From: Cyclobacteriaceae bacterium
Lineage (GTDB): Bacteria > Bacteroidota > Bacteroidia > Cytophagales > Cyclobacteriaceae
DNA length: 64,000 bases
Assembly (NCBI GenBank): GCA_016787665.1
Contig: JAEUUC010000005.1
Span: forward strand, 1 to 64,000
Direction: 5' to 3'
Positions 1 through 7,436 of this stretch are shown one piece after another. The notes beneath the pieces were generated by a model that saw only the letters and a program-made list of their open reading frames with translations, made no database searches and had not been told where the DNA came from. The translations under genes were made by a program, and so were the position numbers. Positions within the stretch are counted from its first letter, which is position 1, and every line of letters starts with the position of its first letter.

Positions 1-2
1 CT

Positions 3-134
3 CCTTCAAAAAAGTTGGTTGAGAACGGAATAACAATATGGAGATATGAAATGAAGGACGACCTTTACTTCGGACGCTACGACTTCAAGGACGGACGACT
101 AATTCAGTTTTGGTTTGGTGAAGAATATCCGTGA
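3..134 (+). CDS. 3' end of an unidentified protein, cut by the window edge
   Basis: An open frame enters from the left edge and ends at TGA 132-134, giving 43 visible residues. The tail is rich in aromatic residues and ends in WFGEEYP. It includes an in-frame ATG at 51. I do not recognise the family. The stop overlaps the GTG that opens the next frame (bases 131-134 read GTGA), which looks like ordinary translational coupling. However, the next frame is a decapitated DUF5916 gene, so the two may have been joined by rearrangement or by assembly. The beginning lies outside the window. Confidence 0.4.
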   Translation, partial: PSKKLVENGITIWRYEMKDDLYFGRYDFKDGRLIQFWFGEEYP

Positions 135-1819
135 ACGTTGCGGAGCGCTCGACCTGGTCGCCCATACCGCGGAATTTTGACATCGTGAACATGGCGTTTA
201 ACCGGGAGTTGATCTGGGACAAGCCGTTGCGCAATCCGGGCCAAAACGTCTCGCTTATTCCGTATGTGGCAACCGGCTACGACAAGAATTTCGAAAAAGG
301 TACACCGGCCAACACCAACCTGCAGGTAGGTGGCGATGCCAAGGTGGCCATCGGGCCCGCCCTGAATTTAGATCTAACGGTAAACCCCGATTTCTCGCAA
401 GTGGAAGTTGACGAGCAGGTGACCAACCTTGACCGCTTTGAAATCTTTTTCCCGGAACGCAGGCAGTTCTTCCTGGAAAATGCGGACCTGTTTGCCGGAT
501 TTGGCGTAGATGGAACGCGGCCTTTCTTTTCCCGCAGAATCGGGGTCGTGCGCGATGAGTCCATCGGGCAGAATATTCAGAACACGATTTATGGAGGAGC
601 TCGGCTCAGCGGCAAGATCAACAACAACACCCGGGTGGGCTTTCTAACGATGCAAGCCGGTGAAGACGCCAGCATCGGGCTGCCCAGCACCAACTACACG
701 GTGGCCACCGTTCAGCAGAAAGTTTTGACGCGCTCCAACGTGGGGTTCATTTTTGTGAACAAGCAGGCATTTCAGGATTCCGTTGGAGGTGATTTTACAA
801 TGAGCCCGTTGAAATACAGCCGTGTGGCGGGGGCTGACTTTAACCTGGCTACGGCCGACAACCGGTGGAACGGCAAGGTGTTTTATCATCATAGTTTTGA
901 TGAGAACAACCTCGACTCGGCTTTCGCCTTTGGCGGTTTTATCAATTACAGCACGCCCGAGTGGAACGTAGATCTTTTTGCCCGAAACGTAGGGGCGAAC
1001 TATGATCCGGAAGTGGGGTTCGTGCGCAGGCGTGACATCCGGCAAATCGCGCACACCACATGGCGGAATTTCTATCCGTCATCCGGAAAAGTTCAAAGTC
1101 ACGGTCCTGGCTTCGACTTTGACATGGTTTTCAATAGCCTGGAAGTTGACGCCACTGACGAAATTGCGAATTGGCTGAACTCGACTTTCAACATTGGCGT
1201 GCTGGACTACGACATCAACCTGATGTATCGCATACGGTGGCGCAGCACTGCGAATTTTAACATCCGCTTTCGAAAAGAATACACCTATCTGTTCAATTCG
1301 TTTGACCCCAGCGGGACAGGCGGACTAAAACTACCGGCCGGCACCGATTATAATCCAAAGTTGATCGTGGCCAGTTACAACAGCGATGCGCGAAAGAAAT
1401 TCTTTTTCAACCTGAGCACACGCTCGGGCGAGTATTTCAACGGAACGCGGCTCAACCTAAGCGGCACCGTCACCTACCGGTATCAGCCCAAAGGCTTCGC
1501 CTCGCTGGCGTTCACCTATAACCGCATCCGGTTACCTGAGCCGTACAATAGCGCTGATCTATTCCTCATCGGCCCGCGTATCGATCTTACCTTCAGCAAG
1601 AGTGTATTCTGGACCACCTTCGTTCAGTTCAACAGCCAGATCAGCAACCTTAACATTAACTCGCGGCTGCAGTGGCGGTTCAAACCCGTTTCTGACTTTT
1701 TCCTGGTCTATACCGACAACTACTTTGCCGAATCATTTGAAGAAGGTACCGTGTTTCGCGTAGGCCAGCCGCGGGCCCGGGCCATTGTAGCCAAACTCAC
1801 CTACTGGCTCAACCTCTGA
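131..1819 (+). CDS. DUF5916 outer-membrane protein, 5'-truncated (C-terminal barrel part only)
   Basis: The 562 residues match, end to end, the last ~545 residues of the intact 758-residue DUF5916 protein at 10926-13202. Shared blocks are NPDFSQVEVD, FPERRQFFLEN, the RPFFSRRIG block and the terminal YWLNL. DUF5916 proteins normally have a signal peptide, then a carbohydrate-binding (CBM9-like) domain of ~200 residues, then a large beta-rich, probably outer-membrane region. Here the signal peptide and CBM9-like domain are absent. Homology begins at once with a segment reading ERSTWSPIPRNF, and an in-frame TGA sits at 119-121. The GTG at 131 is the first possible start. Without a signal peptide the product could not be exported, so this is probably a gene remnant, or an artefact of the junction at about position 131. 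Confidence 0.75.
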   Translation: MNVAERSTWSPIPRNFDIVNMAFNRELIWDKPLRNPGQNVSLIPYVATGYDKNFEKGTPANTNLQVGGDAKVAIGPALNLDLTVNPDFSQVEVDEQVTNLDRFEIFFPERRQFFLENADLFAGFGVDGTRPFFSRRIGVVRDESIGQNIQNTIYGGARLSGKINNNTRVGFLTMQAGEDASIGLPSTNYTVATVQQKVLTRSNVGFIFVNKQAFQDSVGGDFTMSPLKYSRVAGADFNLATADNRWNGKVFYHHSFDENNLDSAFAFGGFINYSTPEWNVDLFARNVGANYDPEVGFVRRRDIRQIAHTTWRNFYPSSGKVQSHGPGFDFDMVFNSLEVDATDEIANWLNSTFNIGVLDYDINLMYRIRWRSTANFNIRFRKEYTYLFNSFDPSGTGGLKLPAGTDYNPKLIVASYNSDARKKFFFNLSTRSGEYFNGTRLNLSGTVTYRYQPKGFASLAFTYNRIRLPEPYNSADLFLIGPRIDLTFSKSVFWTTFVQFNSQISNLNINSRLQWRFKPVSDFFLVYTDNYFAESFEEGTVFRVGQPRARAIVAKLTYWLNL

Positions 1820-1857
1820 AAATTTTATTGCCTGATAATCAATTTGTTACGCAAATA

Positions 1858-1883
1858 AAAATACATGTTTAAACATCTATTTT
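1858..1883. promoter_or_regulatory. 26-bp inverted repeat, candidate MarR-type operator before yceI
   Basis: The core ATGTTTAAACAT (1865-1876) is a perfect 12-bp palindrome. Symmetry continues outward to 1858 and 1883 with a single C/C mismatched pair, giving 26 bp in two-fold symmetry. It lies 51 bases before the yceI start and just upstream of a plausible -7 element, TATACTTG at 1895-1902, so a bound dimer would cover the -33 region. A MarR-family gene lies directly downstream of yceI and is the obvious candidate ligand. That link is inference. Confidence 0.6.
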
Positions 1884-1933
1884 GAGATTGGTGTTATACT
1901 TGCACAACGAAAACGAACAAACCCGTTAACACA

Positions 1934-2509
1934 ATGAAAAAAACAGCAACTCTGTTTATCGCTCTGGTAGCTGCCGTGGCAGCTTATGCGCAAACAACCT
2001 GGAATCTGGACCAAACGCACTCAAGCATCGGCTTCAGTGTTTCACACATGGTCGTGTCAGAGACAGCCGGTAATTTTAAAGACTTCGCCATCACCGTGGT
2101 GAGCAAGAATGCCGATTTCGATGGTGCTGAGGTTCAATTCACCGCCAAGGTAGCTTCAATCAACACGGACAATGAGAAGCGTGATGGTCACCTGAAGTCT
2201 GCCGATTTCTTTGATGCCGAAAAATTCCCGGAAATCACATTCAAAGGCAACCTGGTGAAAGCCGGTGGCAAATATCAGTTGAAAGGTCAGTTTACTATGA
2301 AAGGTGTTACCAAAGAAGTAGCGTTCGATGTTACTTATGGTGGCACGCTGGATACCGGCCGCGGTGTAAAAGCCGGTTTCAAGTTGACCGGAAAAATCAA
2401 CCGCCAGGATTATGGCGTGAAGTGGGCCAACAAACTGCAGGACGGAAGCGCAGTAGTGGGTGATGAAGTGGATATCATCTGCAAAATTGAATTGAACAAA
2501 GCCGCTTAA
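1934..2509 (+). CDS. YceI family periplasmic protein
   Basis: This 191-residue protein has a signal peptide ending in the AYAQ region (about residue 20). It then shows the YceI lipocalin-like beta-barrel pattern: WNLDQTHSSIGFSVSHM near the start, the HLKSADFFDAEKFPEITF block around residues 85-105, and a C-terminal VGDEVDIICKIELN strand. YceI barrels bind long isoprenoid-type lipids, and some respond to pH or osmotic stress; the ligand here is unknown. The gene has its own upstream palindrome (1858-1883) and is followed by a hairpin terminator and a MarR-family regulator, an arrangement that suggests the regulator controls it. Confidence 0.92.
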   Translation: MKKTATLFIALVAAVAAYAQTTWNLDQTHSSIGFSVSHMVVSETAGNFKDFAITVVSKNADFDGAEVQFTAKVASINTDNEKRDGHLKSADFFDAEKFPEITFKGNLVKAGGKYQLKGQFTMKGVTKEVAFDVTYGGTLDTGRGVKAGFKLTGKINRQDYGVKWANKLQDGSAVVGDEVDIICKIELNKAA

Positions 2510-2524
2510 TTCATAACCATTACC

Positions 2525-2571
2525 GGAAGGGGCGCCTCATGCTTTCGGGCTGAGTAGCCCCTTCCCTTTTT
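2525..2571 (+). terminator. Hairpin with T-run between yceI and the MarR gene
   Basis: GGAAGGGGC (2525-2533) pairs perfectly with GCCCCTTCC (2557-2565) around a 23-base loop, and TTTTT follows at 2567-2571. The MarR-gene ATG begins 4 bases later, so the hairpin occupies its whole leader. It could end yceI transcripts or attenuate read-through into the regulator. Confidence 0.6.
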
Positions 2572-2574
2572 CCC

Positions 2575-3024
2575 ATGACGATAGAAGAGGAAATCAAACA
2601 GCCCCGATTTCGGAACGCCCATCAAAAAGCTGTCCTCAATCTGATTTTTACCGCCAACTGGCTGGCCAACCGCCAGCGCGACCTGTTTGAACCTTATGGC
2701 ATCACGGGGCAGCAATACAATATCCTGCGCATTCTGCGCGGGCAGCACCCCAAGCGCATCTCCGGTGCCGAAATCAAAAGCCGCATGCTGGACAAAAACT
2801 CGGATGTCTCACGCCTGCTGGACCGACTGATCGGAAAAAAACTGGTGGCGAAAAACCAATGCCCCAACGACAAACGGGCCAGCGACATTAACATTACGGA
2901 AGCCGGCCTCTCCCTTCTCGAAAAGCTGGATGACGCCATCAATGGCATGGATGCCCGCTTTCTCAATCTCACCAAAGACGAAGCGGTTCAACTCAGCAAC
3001 CTGCTGGACAAAAGCCGCAGGTAA
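2575..3024 (+). CDS. MarR family transcriptional regulator
   Basis: This 149-residue cytoplasmic protein has the MarR winged-helix layout. An N-terminal dimerisation helix is followed by GITGQQYNILRIL (residues ~42-54) and the recognition-helix and wing segment with SDVSRLLDRLIGKKLVAK and NITEAGLSLL (residues ~78-113), then a C-terminal helix that returns to the dimer interface. MarR proteins are dimeric repressors that release DNA on binding small phenolic ligands or on oxidation. The gene starts 65 bases after yceI, and the 26-bp palindrome ahead of yceI is a plausible operator, which would make this a local autoregulated pair. There are few cysteines, so a ligand sensor is likelier than a redox sensor. 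Confidence 0.88.
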   Translation: MTIEEEIKQPRFRNAHQKAVLNLIFTANWLANRQRDLFEPYGITGQQYNILRILRGQHPKRISGAEIKSRMLDKNSDVSRLLDRLIGKKLVAKNQCPNDKRASDINITEAGLSLLEKLDDAINGMDARFLNLTKDEAVQLSNLLDKSRR

Positions 3025-3045
3025 TGGTGGTAACCTGTGCCTTCG

Positions 3046-3450
3046 CTAAAAACATGTGCAACTCCCAGTCAATCTTCCAACCTTAACTTTGGGAAATTTC
3101 TCCGTTTCCATATCTGCCTCAAATCTGGTTATTGATTGGCTATCGTTTATGCTTACAGCACCCGAATTAACATAGGCTGTGTTGCCATCAAGCCGAAATG
3201 TAAGATAGCTCGGACTAAATCCAAGTAACCACCCATCCGAACGATTGAACTCTTTTGCCACCGTGTTTACGTCATTGCATAAGACATTAACGGTGGAATA
3301 CTGCCTGTTCTGAAAAGTGAATTCACAACCAAAGACAGGTTCTCGCAAAGGTGGATCTGTGCAGGTAGTTAATAGCAGAAAAAAAAAGCATAATTTCGCA
3401 CAGCACAAACACTTGGCGTGGATTATGGCAAAAACAAGGTTGTTATTCAT
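3046..3450 (-). CDS. Small putative lipoprotein, unknown function
   Basis: The frame encodes up to 134 residues. Near its start it carries a hydrophobic run ending in LLLTTC, which resembles a lipobox, followed by a polar domain with a few cysteines and a C-terminal GSCTCF. I do not recognise the family. The start is uncertain: the ATG at 3450 would overlap the divergent gene (starting at 3425) by 26 bases, and a TTG lies closer to the hydrophobic run. A run of nine A on the plus strand (3379-3387) falls at this point. With eight, an ATG would enter frame and open directly on the hydrophobic run. The GC content is lower than in neighbours. Confidence 0.5.
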   Translation of the reverse strand: MNNNLVFAIIHAKCLCCAKLCFFFLLLTTCTDPPLREPVFGCEFTFQNRQYSTVNVLCNDVNTVAKEFNRSDGWLLGFSPSYLTFRLDGNTAYVNSGAVSINDSQSITRFEADMETEKFPKVKVGRLTGSCTCF

Positions 3451-4573
3451 TGTTTTCTCGCTCGTCTTACTTTCAACTCAAATTTGCATTGGCCAAATTC
3501 AACACCATCCGGGAACACTAGTATTGAATAATCTAGACACGTTGCAAGGTGATTTGCAAGATAGGGACAGTGAATCGAATAGCAAAACAATTTGGTTTAG
3601 GCTAAAAGGCACAAGAAAATTTACGCCATATAAACCTAACGAAGCTTTGGGTTTTGAAATGAAAGGGGCGCCATATGTCACGCGTCTGTTGTTAGTCAAC
3701 GGAAAACAAAAACAAGCATTTGTTTGCCCGCTGGTTCTTGGACGACTCAACGCATTTTATTTTCGCGATCGGACAGTCTACGTTAATCTTGACTCTGGAC
3801 AACTGCGAGAAATCAGGTTCATCAAAGAGAAGGACTCACCGGATAACAAGCATTACCGTGGTCTCCTGAAGTCCTACACAATTGATTGTCCAACGCTAAA
3901 CGCAGACACAATTGGATCAACTATTCAATCCTTAACTCAATTCGTAGCCGAGTACAACAAGTGCAAAGGAATGCAGGTAAAAAGCTACCCCATCACTGAT
4001 ACCAAAGGATCTTGGAATTTTGGATTCGTAATCGGCCAGGCCTTTACGTCAATTGACCTTTCGAGTTATGATCGGCTAGAGCCCATATCATTTGCAGATA
4101 CACGATCTCGCCATGTAGGAGTTGCCGCTCATTACAAGAGATCGAAAAGCGCCTATTTCTATTCAACAGAGTTAAGCTTTCAAGAACTGAACTTTCTTGG
4201 ATTGCCAACAACCGATACCGGAAATGATACCTTTGTACAAATGCATAGCCGATTGTTACGATTGACAATTGGAATAAACAGAAGTATACCCTCTAACTTG
4301 GCCACCCCGTACTTTGGACTTGGAACGTTGTTTTCTATTCCAACAAAATTTGAAATTCTCACAAAACGTTACCAGAGCCAGACACGAACATTTGCCGAAA
4401 AGAATCTGATTCTCGGCATATGGGGAACTTTTGGCGTGAAGGCGTCAGTGTACAAAAAAATCAAAATCTTTGGTGAATTCCGGGTAGAAAAATCTTTTGG
4501 CTTTGGTGAGATAACTCTCTATGATGGCACAAACCCTTTGCAGCTAGCTCTTGTCACTGGAGTATTGTTCTAG
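3425..4573 (+). CDS. Exported protein of unknown function, probably outer-membrane barrel
   Basis: I chose the ATG at 3425 because it opens directly on a clean signal peptide (MAKTRLLFIVF...ICIGQ); the frame is open further upstream, but that stretch is not signal-like. The 382-residue product has an N-terminal portion that begins HHPGTLVLNNLDTLQGDLQ, a pattern seen in uncharacterised Bacteroidota envelope proteins. The C-terminal half has alternating strands (FGFVIGQAFTSI, ATPYFGLGTLFSIP, GIWGTFGVKASVY, KIFGEFRVEKSFGFGE) typical of a small outer-membrane beta-barrel. Codon use is AT-rich compared with flanking genes. Function is unknown. Confidence 0.65.
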   Translation: MAKTRLLFIVFSLVLLSTQICIGQIQHHPGTLVLNNLDTLQGDLQDRDSESNSKTIWFRLKGTRKFTPYKPNEALGFEMKGAPYVTRLLLVNGKQKQAFVCPLVLGRLNAFYFRDRTVYVNLDSGQLREIRFIKEKDSPDNKHYRGLLKSYTIDCPTLNADTIGSTIQSLTQFVAEYNKCKGMQVKSYPITDTKGSWNFGFVIGQAFTSIDLSSYDRLEPISFADTRSRHVGVAAHYKRSKSAYFYSTELSFQELNFLGLPTTDTGNDTFVQMHSRLLRLTIGINRSIPSNLATPYFGLGTLFSIPTKFEILTKRYQSQTRTFAEKNLILGIWGTFGVKASVYKKIKIFGEFRVEKSFGFGEITLYDGTNPLQLALVTGVLF

Positions 4574-4760
4574 ACCAGATTTGCCAACTCCCAAGACAAA
4601 AATCTCAACAACTCACTGAAATATGGTCACAGTGATATTAAAGTATAAATCCAGAATTTAAAAGTTACAGGCATAGTTACAAATGATTTGCGGACGATTA
4701 ATGCTCTGCGATGTTGAACCTTGGCTGAACAACAGCGGATTGACTTTTAAGAAAAGGGTT

Positions 4761-6482
4761 TCAAGAATCCTTCGGCATCTCTTCCTGTACAAACTGCATC
4801 AATTCGCGGATATACGCACGGCTGAAATCAAAACGAATTCCGGCCGCCCGGTAGATTTCCGGAATGGTGCCCATGTTACCCAACTTGAGCGCACGCAGAT
4901 AACTCTCCAAGCCCGCCTTGCCCTGCTGCCGGTAATTGCGCCAAATGGCGATAGCACCCAGTTGCGCCATCCCATATTCGATGTAATAGAACGGTACTTC
5001 GTACAAGTGTAGTTGCTTTTGCCACAGGTAATCGCGCGCTTCCTCCCAACCTCGCCAATCCGTCACCGTGTCCGCAAATTGCTGAAACACAATGTTCCAT
5101 TGCTGCCTGCGCTGCTCAGGTGTGTGATTGGGGTGTTCATAAATCCAATGTTGAAACTTATCGATGGTGGCCACCCAGGGCAAAGTCTCGATGATATCCT
5201 CCATCTGATCCGTGCGCGCGCGGGCGAGATCATCCGGATTGGGGAAGAAAATATTCCAGTGATCCATAGAGATCAGTTCCATGGACATGGAGGCTAACTC
5301 GGCCACTTCCATCGGAGGATTTTTGAAATCCGCCAGCGGCAAATCTTTGGTAACAAAGTTGTGCACGGCATGGCCTCCCTCGTGCATGAGGGTAGTCATG
5401 TCGCGAAGGGTGGAGGTAGCATTCATGAAAATAAACGGCACGCCAATCTCGGGCAACGGATAGTTATATCCACCCGGGGCCTTTCCCTTCCGCGACTCCA
5501 GATCGAGATGTCCCATCTCCTTCATGATGGTCAGGCACTCACCGAGAAATTGATCCAGGCGCGAAAAACATTCGATCGACTTGGCCGTGAGGTCGGCCCC
5601 ACCGGCAAACGCTTTAAGCGGAGCCCGCCCGCGCACATCCACGGCTTTGTCCCACGGGCGCAAGGCCTCCACGCCCAACTCATGTTTCCGGTTCTCCGCT
5701 AATTCCTCCAGCACCGGCAAAACTTCGGACGCCACGGAATCATGAAACGCAAAGCAATCCTGGGGCGTGTAATCAAAACGCCCGTAGGCCTTGAACATGT
5801 AGTCGCGGAAGTTGGCGAAACCGGCATTGAGGGCTACCCGATGCCGCAGTTGAATGAGACGCGAGTAAAGCGAATCCAATTCATCTTTATCGCGCAACCT
5901 GCGGGCAGCCACTTTTTGATAAACCTCTTCCCTCACCGCGCGGTCTGTTTCCTGCAGTAAGACCGAAGCCTGCTGAAGGGTCAGCTCCTGGCCTTTCCAT
6001 TCAATCGTCATGGCCCCGGACAACTGGGCATACTTCTGTGTCTCGGTGTTGATTTCCGTAAACAGCGGCACGTTTTCTTCGCGGAACAGCTCAATGTCTT
6101 TCTTCACATTCCGGATCAGTATGGCATAGCCGGGCTGATCGCTCAGCTCGTTCAAAAAAGGTGAAGCGGCCATCTTCTTGTTCAGCCGATCGGCCACCGG
6201 AGCCATTTGCGGTTGAATGTTTTCGATAAAGTCCTGGTAAGCTTTGCGGTGTTCTTCACTCTCGGTATAACACGTCATGCGGATGTAACGCCATCCGAGA
6301 TCTTCACTTAACACCGACTCCAACTCGCTGCGGTCGCGCAGCCAGCGCTCCAATGCGGCCCGCGAATCAATCGTGCGCTCCTGCAACTGATCAAAATAGG
6401 GTTTGAGCTGTTCCCAGGTCGACACCTGAAATTCTTCCGGCAAGAAATGCCGGGCCGGGCGGGCGGGTAAAGTCAATGCCAT
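4761..6482 (-). CDS. M3 family oligoendopeptidase
   Basis: This 573-residue zinc metallopeptidase is of the thimet/PepF (M3) family. The catalytic motif HEGGH is at residues 367-371 and is followed, about 25 residues on, by the glutamate-bearing MEVAELASMSMEL that supplies the third zinc ligand. It has no signal peptide, so it is cytosolic, and would cut short peptides released by other proteases. The long N-terminal helical part and total length fit the family. The next minus-strand gene (DUF1295) lies only 26 bases upstream, so the two may be co-transcribed from a promoter ahead of the DUF1295 gene. Confidence 0.93.
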   Translation of the reverse strand: MALTLPARPARHFLPEEFQVSTWEQLKPYFDQLQERTIDSRAALERWLRDRSELESVLSEDLGWRYIRMTCYTESEEHRKAYQDFIENIQPQMAPVADRLNKKMAASPFLNELSDQPGYAILIRNVKKDIELFREENVPLFTEINTETQKYAQLSGAMTIEWKGQELTLQQASVLLQETDRAVREEVYQKVAARRLRDKDELDSLYSRLIQLRHRVALNAGFANFRDYMFKAYGRFDYTPQDCFAFHDSVASEVLPVLEELAENRKHELGVEALRPWDKAVDVRGRAPLKAFAGGADLTAKSIECFSRLDQFLGECLTIMKEMGHLDLESRKGKAPGGYNYPLPEIGVPFIFMNATSTLRDMTTLMHEGGHAVHNFVTKDLPLADFKNPPMEVAELASMSMELISMDHWNIFFPNPDDLARARTDQMEDIIETLPWVATIDKFQHWIYEHPNHTPEQRRQQWNIVFQQFADTVTDWRGWEEARDYLWQKQLHLYEVPFYYIEYGMAQLGAIAIWRNYRQQGKAGLESYLRALKLGNMGTIPEIYRAAGIRFDFSRAYIRELMQFVQEEMPKDS

Positions 6483-6508
6483 GAATCACAATTTTTTTGA
6501 AAGGTACG

Positions 6509-7297
6509 TTACGCAGCCTGCTTTTTAAACCATGGAAAAAAAGCCGAAGTGGTTTGCTGATACCGGATAAAATCTGCCCCACGCGTTTGGCGCATATGTG
6601 CTTCGGTATACCCGATGCCCGTGACTTGCGTGAGCACATAATACATGATGATGGGGCTGATGATTCCCAGGTATCCCCAGGCGGAGCCGAGCGCCATTAC
6701 CGAAAAACCCACCCACGTAAGCCACTCGAAGAAGTAGTTGGGGTGACGGGAGTAATTCCACAAACCCACTTCGCACAGTTTACCCCGATTGGCAGCATCT
6801 GATTTGAACCGGGCCAGTTGCGCATCGGCCACCGCCTCCCCTGCTACACCAGCCACACCAATCAGTAAACCCAGCCACTCGTACACAACCAAAACAGGTG
6901 TGGTATTCACCATGGTGAGTACAAAGGGCAGCGAGAGCACAAGCGCAAAAAACGCCTGGACGAGGTAGAAGCCCAGCATTCGAACCTGATGACGACTACC
7001 CCATTGCTGGCGAAGGGCCGTATACCGGGCATCTTCGGGTTTACCCACATTGCGCGCATACAGATAGCCCGACAAACGAAAGCCCCACAGGCACACCACA
7101 CCCAGCACCAACAGTTGTCGGGGCGCGTAACCACTAATGAGCACAAAATACAGCATGGTGAGCAGAGGAAAACTGGCTGGCCAAACGACATCCACAATAG
7201 CTGCATTGCCATTCCGGAGTTGAACTACCCAGGTTAGGGTAAAGAGAAAAGCCAACAACACCGCGCCCAGGCCCATCAATACCATTATTTCCATCAT
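6509..7297 (-). CDS. DUF1295 membrane protein (steroid 5-alpha-reductase-like)
   Basis: This 262-residue integral membrane protein has about six hydrophobic segments. It carries the DUF1295 / isoprenylcysteine-methyltransferase-like hallmark SRHPNYFFEWLTW near residue 185 and a C-terminal GADFIRYQQTTSAFFPW tail. The family is related to NADPH-dependent steroid reductases, but the bacterial substrate is not established. It lies upstream of the M3 peptidase gene on the same strand and diverges from the lactonase gene at 7437. A -7-like element (TATCTTTG on the minus strand) precedes it. Confidence 0.88.
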   Translation of the reverse strand: MMEIMVLMGLGAVLLAFLFTLTWVVQLRNGNAAIVDVVWPASFPLLTMLYFVLISGYAPRQLLVLGVVCLWGFRLSGYLYARNVGKPEDARYTALRQQWGSRHQVRMLGFYLVQAFFALVLSLPFVLTMVNTTPVLVVYEWLGLLIGVAGVAGEAVADAQLARFKSDAANRGKLCEVGLWNYSRHPNYFFEWLTWVGFSVMALGSAWGYLGIISPIIMYYVLTQVTGIGYTEAHMRQTRGADFIRYQQTTSAFFPWFKKQAA

Positions 7298-7323
7298 TTC
7301 CGTGTATTTTTACCAGCGTAGCC

Positions 7324-7358
7324 CAAAGATAGATTTGAAAACATGTAAGGTACTCCAA
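7324..7358 (-). promoter_or_regulatory. Promoter candidate for the DUF1295-M3 peptidase pair
   Basis: On the minus strand TATCTTTG (plus 7324-7331) matches the Bacteroidota -7 consensus TAnnTTTG, with TTG at plus 7356-7358, 24 bases upstream. It sits 27 bases ahead of the start codon at 7297. Confidence 0.5.
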
Positions 7359-7373
7359 CTCTTTGAAAAGCGG

Positions 7374-7404
7374 ATCATAACGCATGCCCATACCTGGTTA
7401 TGAT
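7374..7404. repeat. 8-bp inverted repeat ahead of the lactonase gene
   Basis: ATCATAAC (7374-7381) and GTTATGAT (7397-7404) are perfect complements separated by 15 bases. The repeat lies 33 bases before the start at 7437, in the divergent intergenic region. It could be a protein-binding site; there is no T-run, so it is not a terminator. Confidence 0.4.
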
Positions 7405-7436
7405 ATGGCGAGGGAGTCCTTGAAAATTACTGATCC

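Noticed and set aside
4620..4650. TCAC-A-GTGA palindrome after the AT-rich exported-protein gene
   Set aside because: The arms are only 4 bp and the outer bases do not pair well; it lies after a gene end, with no promoter near.
4683..5012. 109-residue open frame on the plus strand
   Set aside because: Most of it is antisense to the M3 peptidase C-terminus and lacks any recognisable motif; the first 78 bases are AT-rich spacer.
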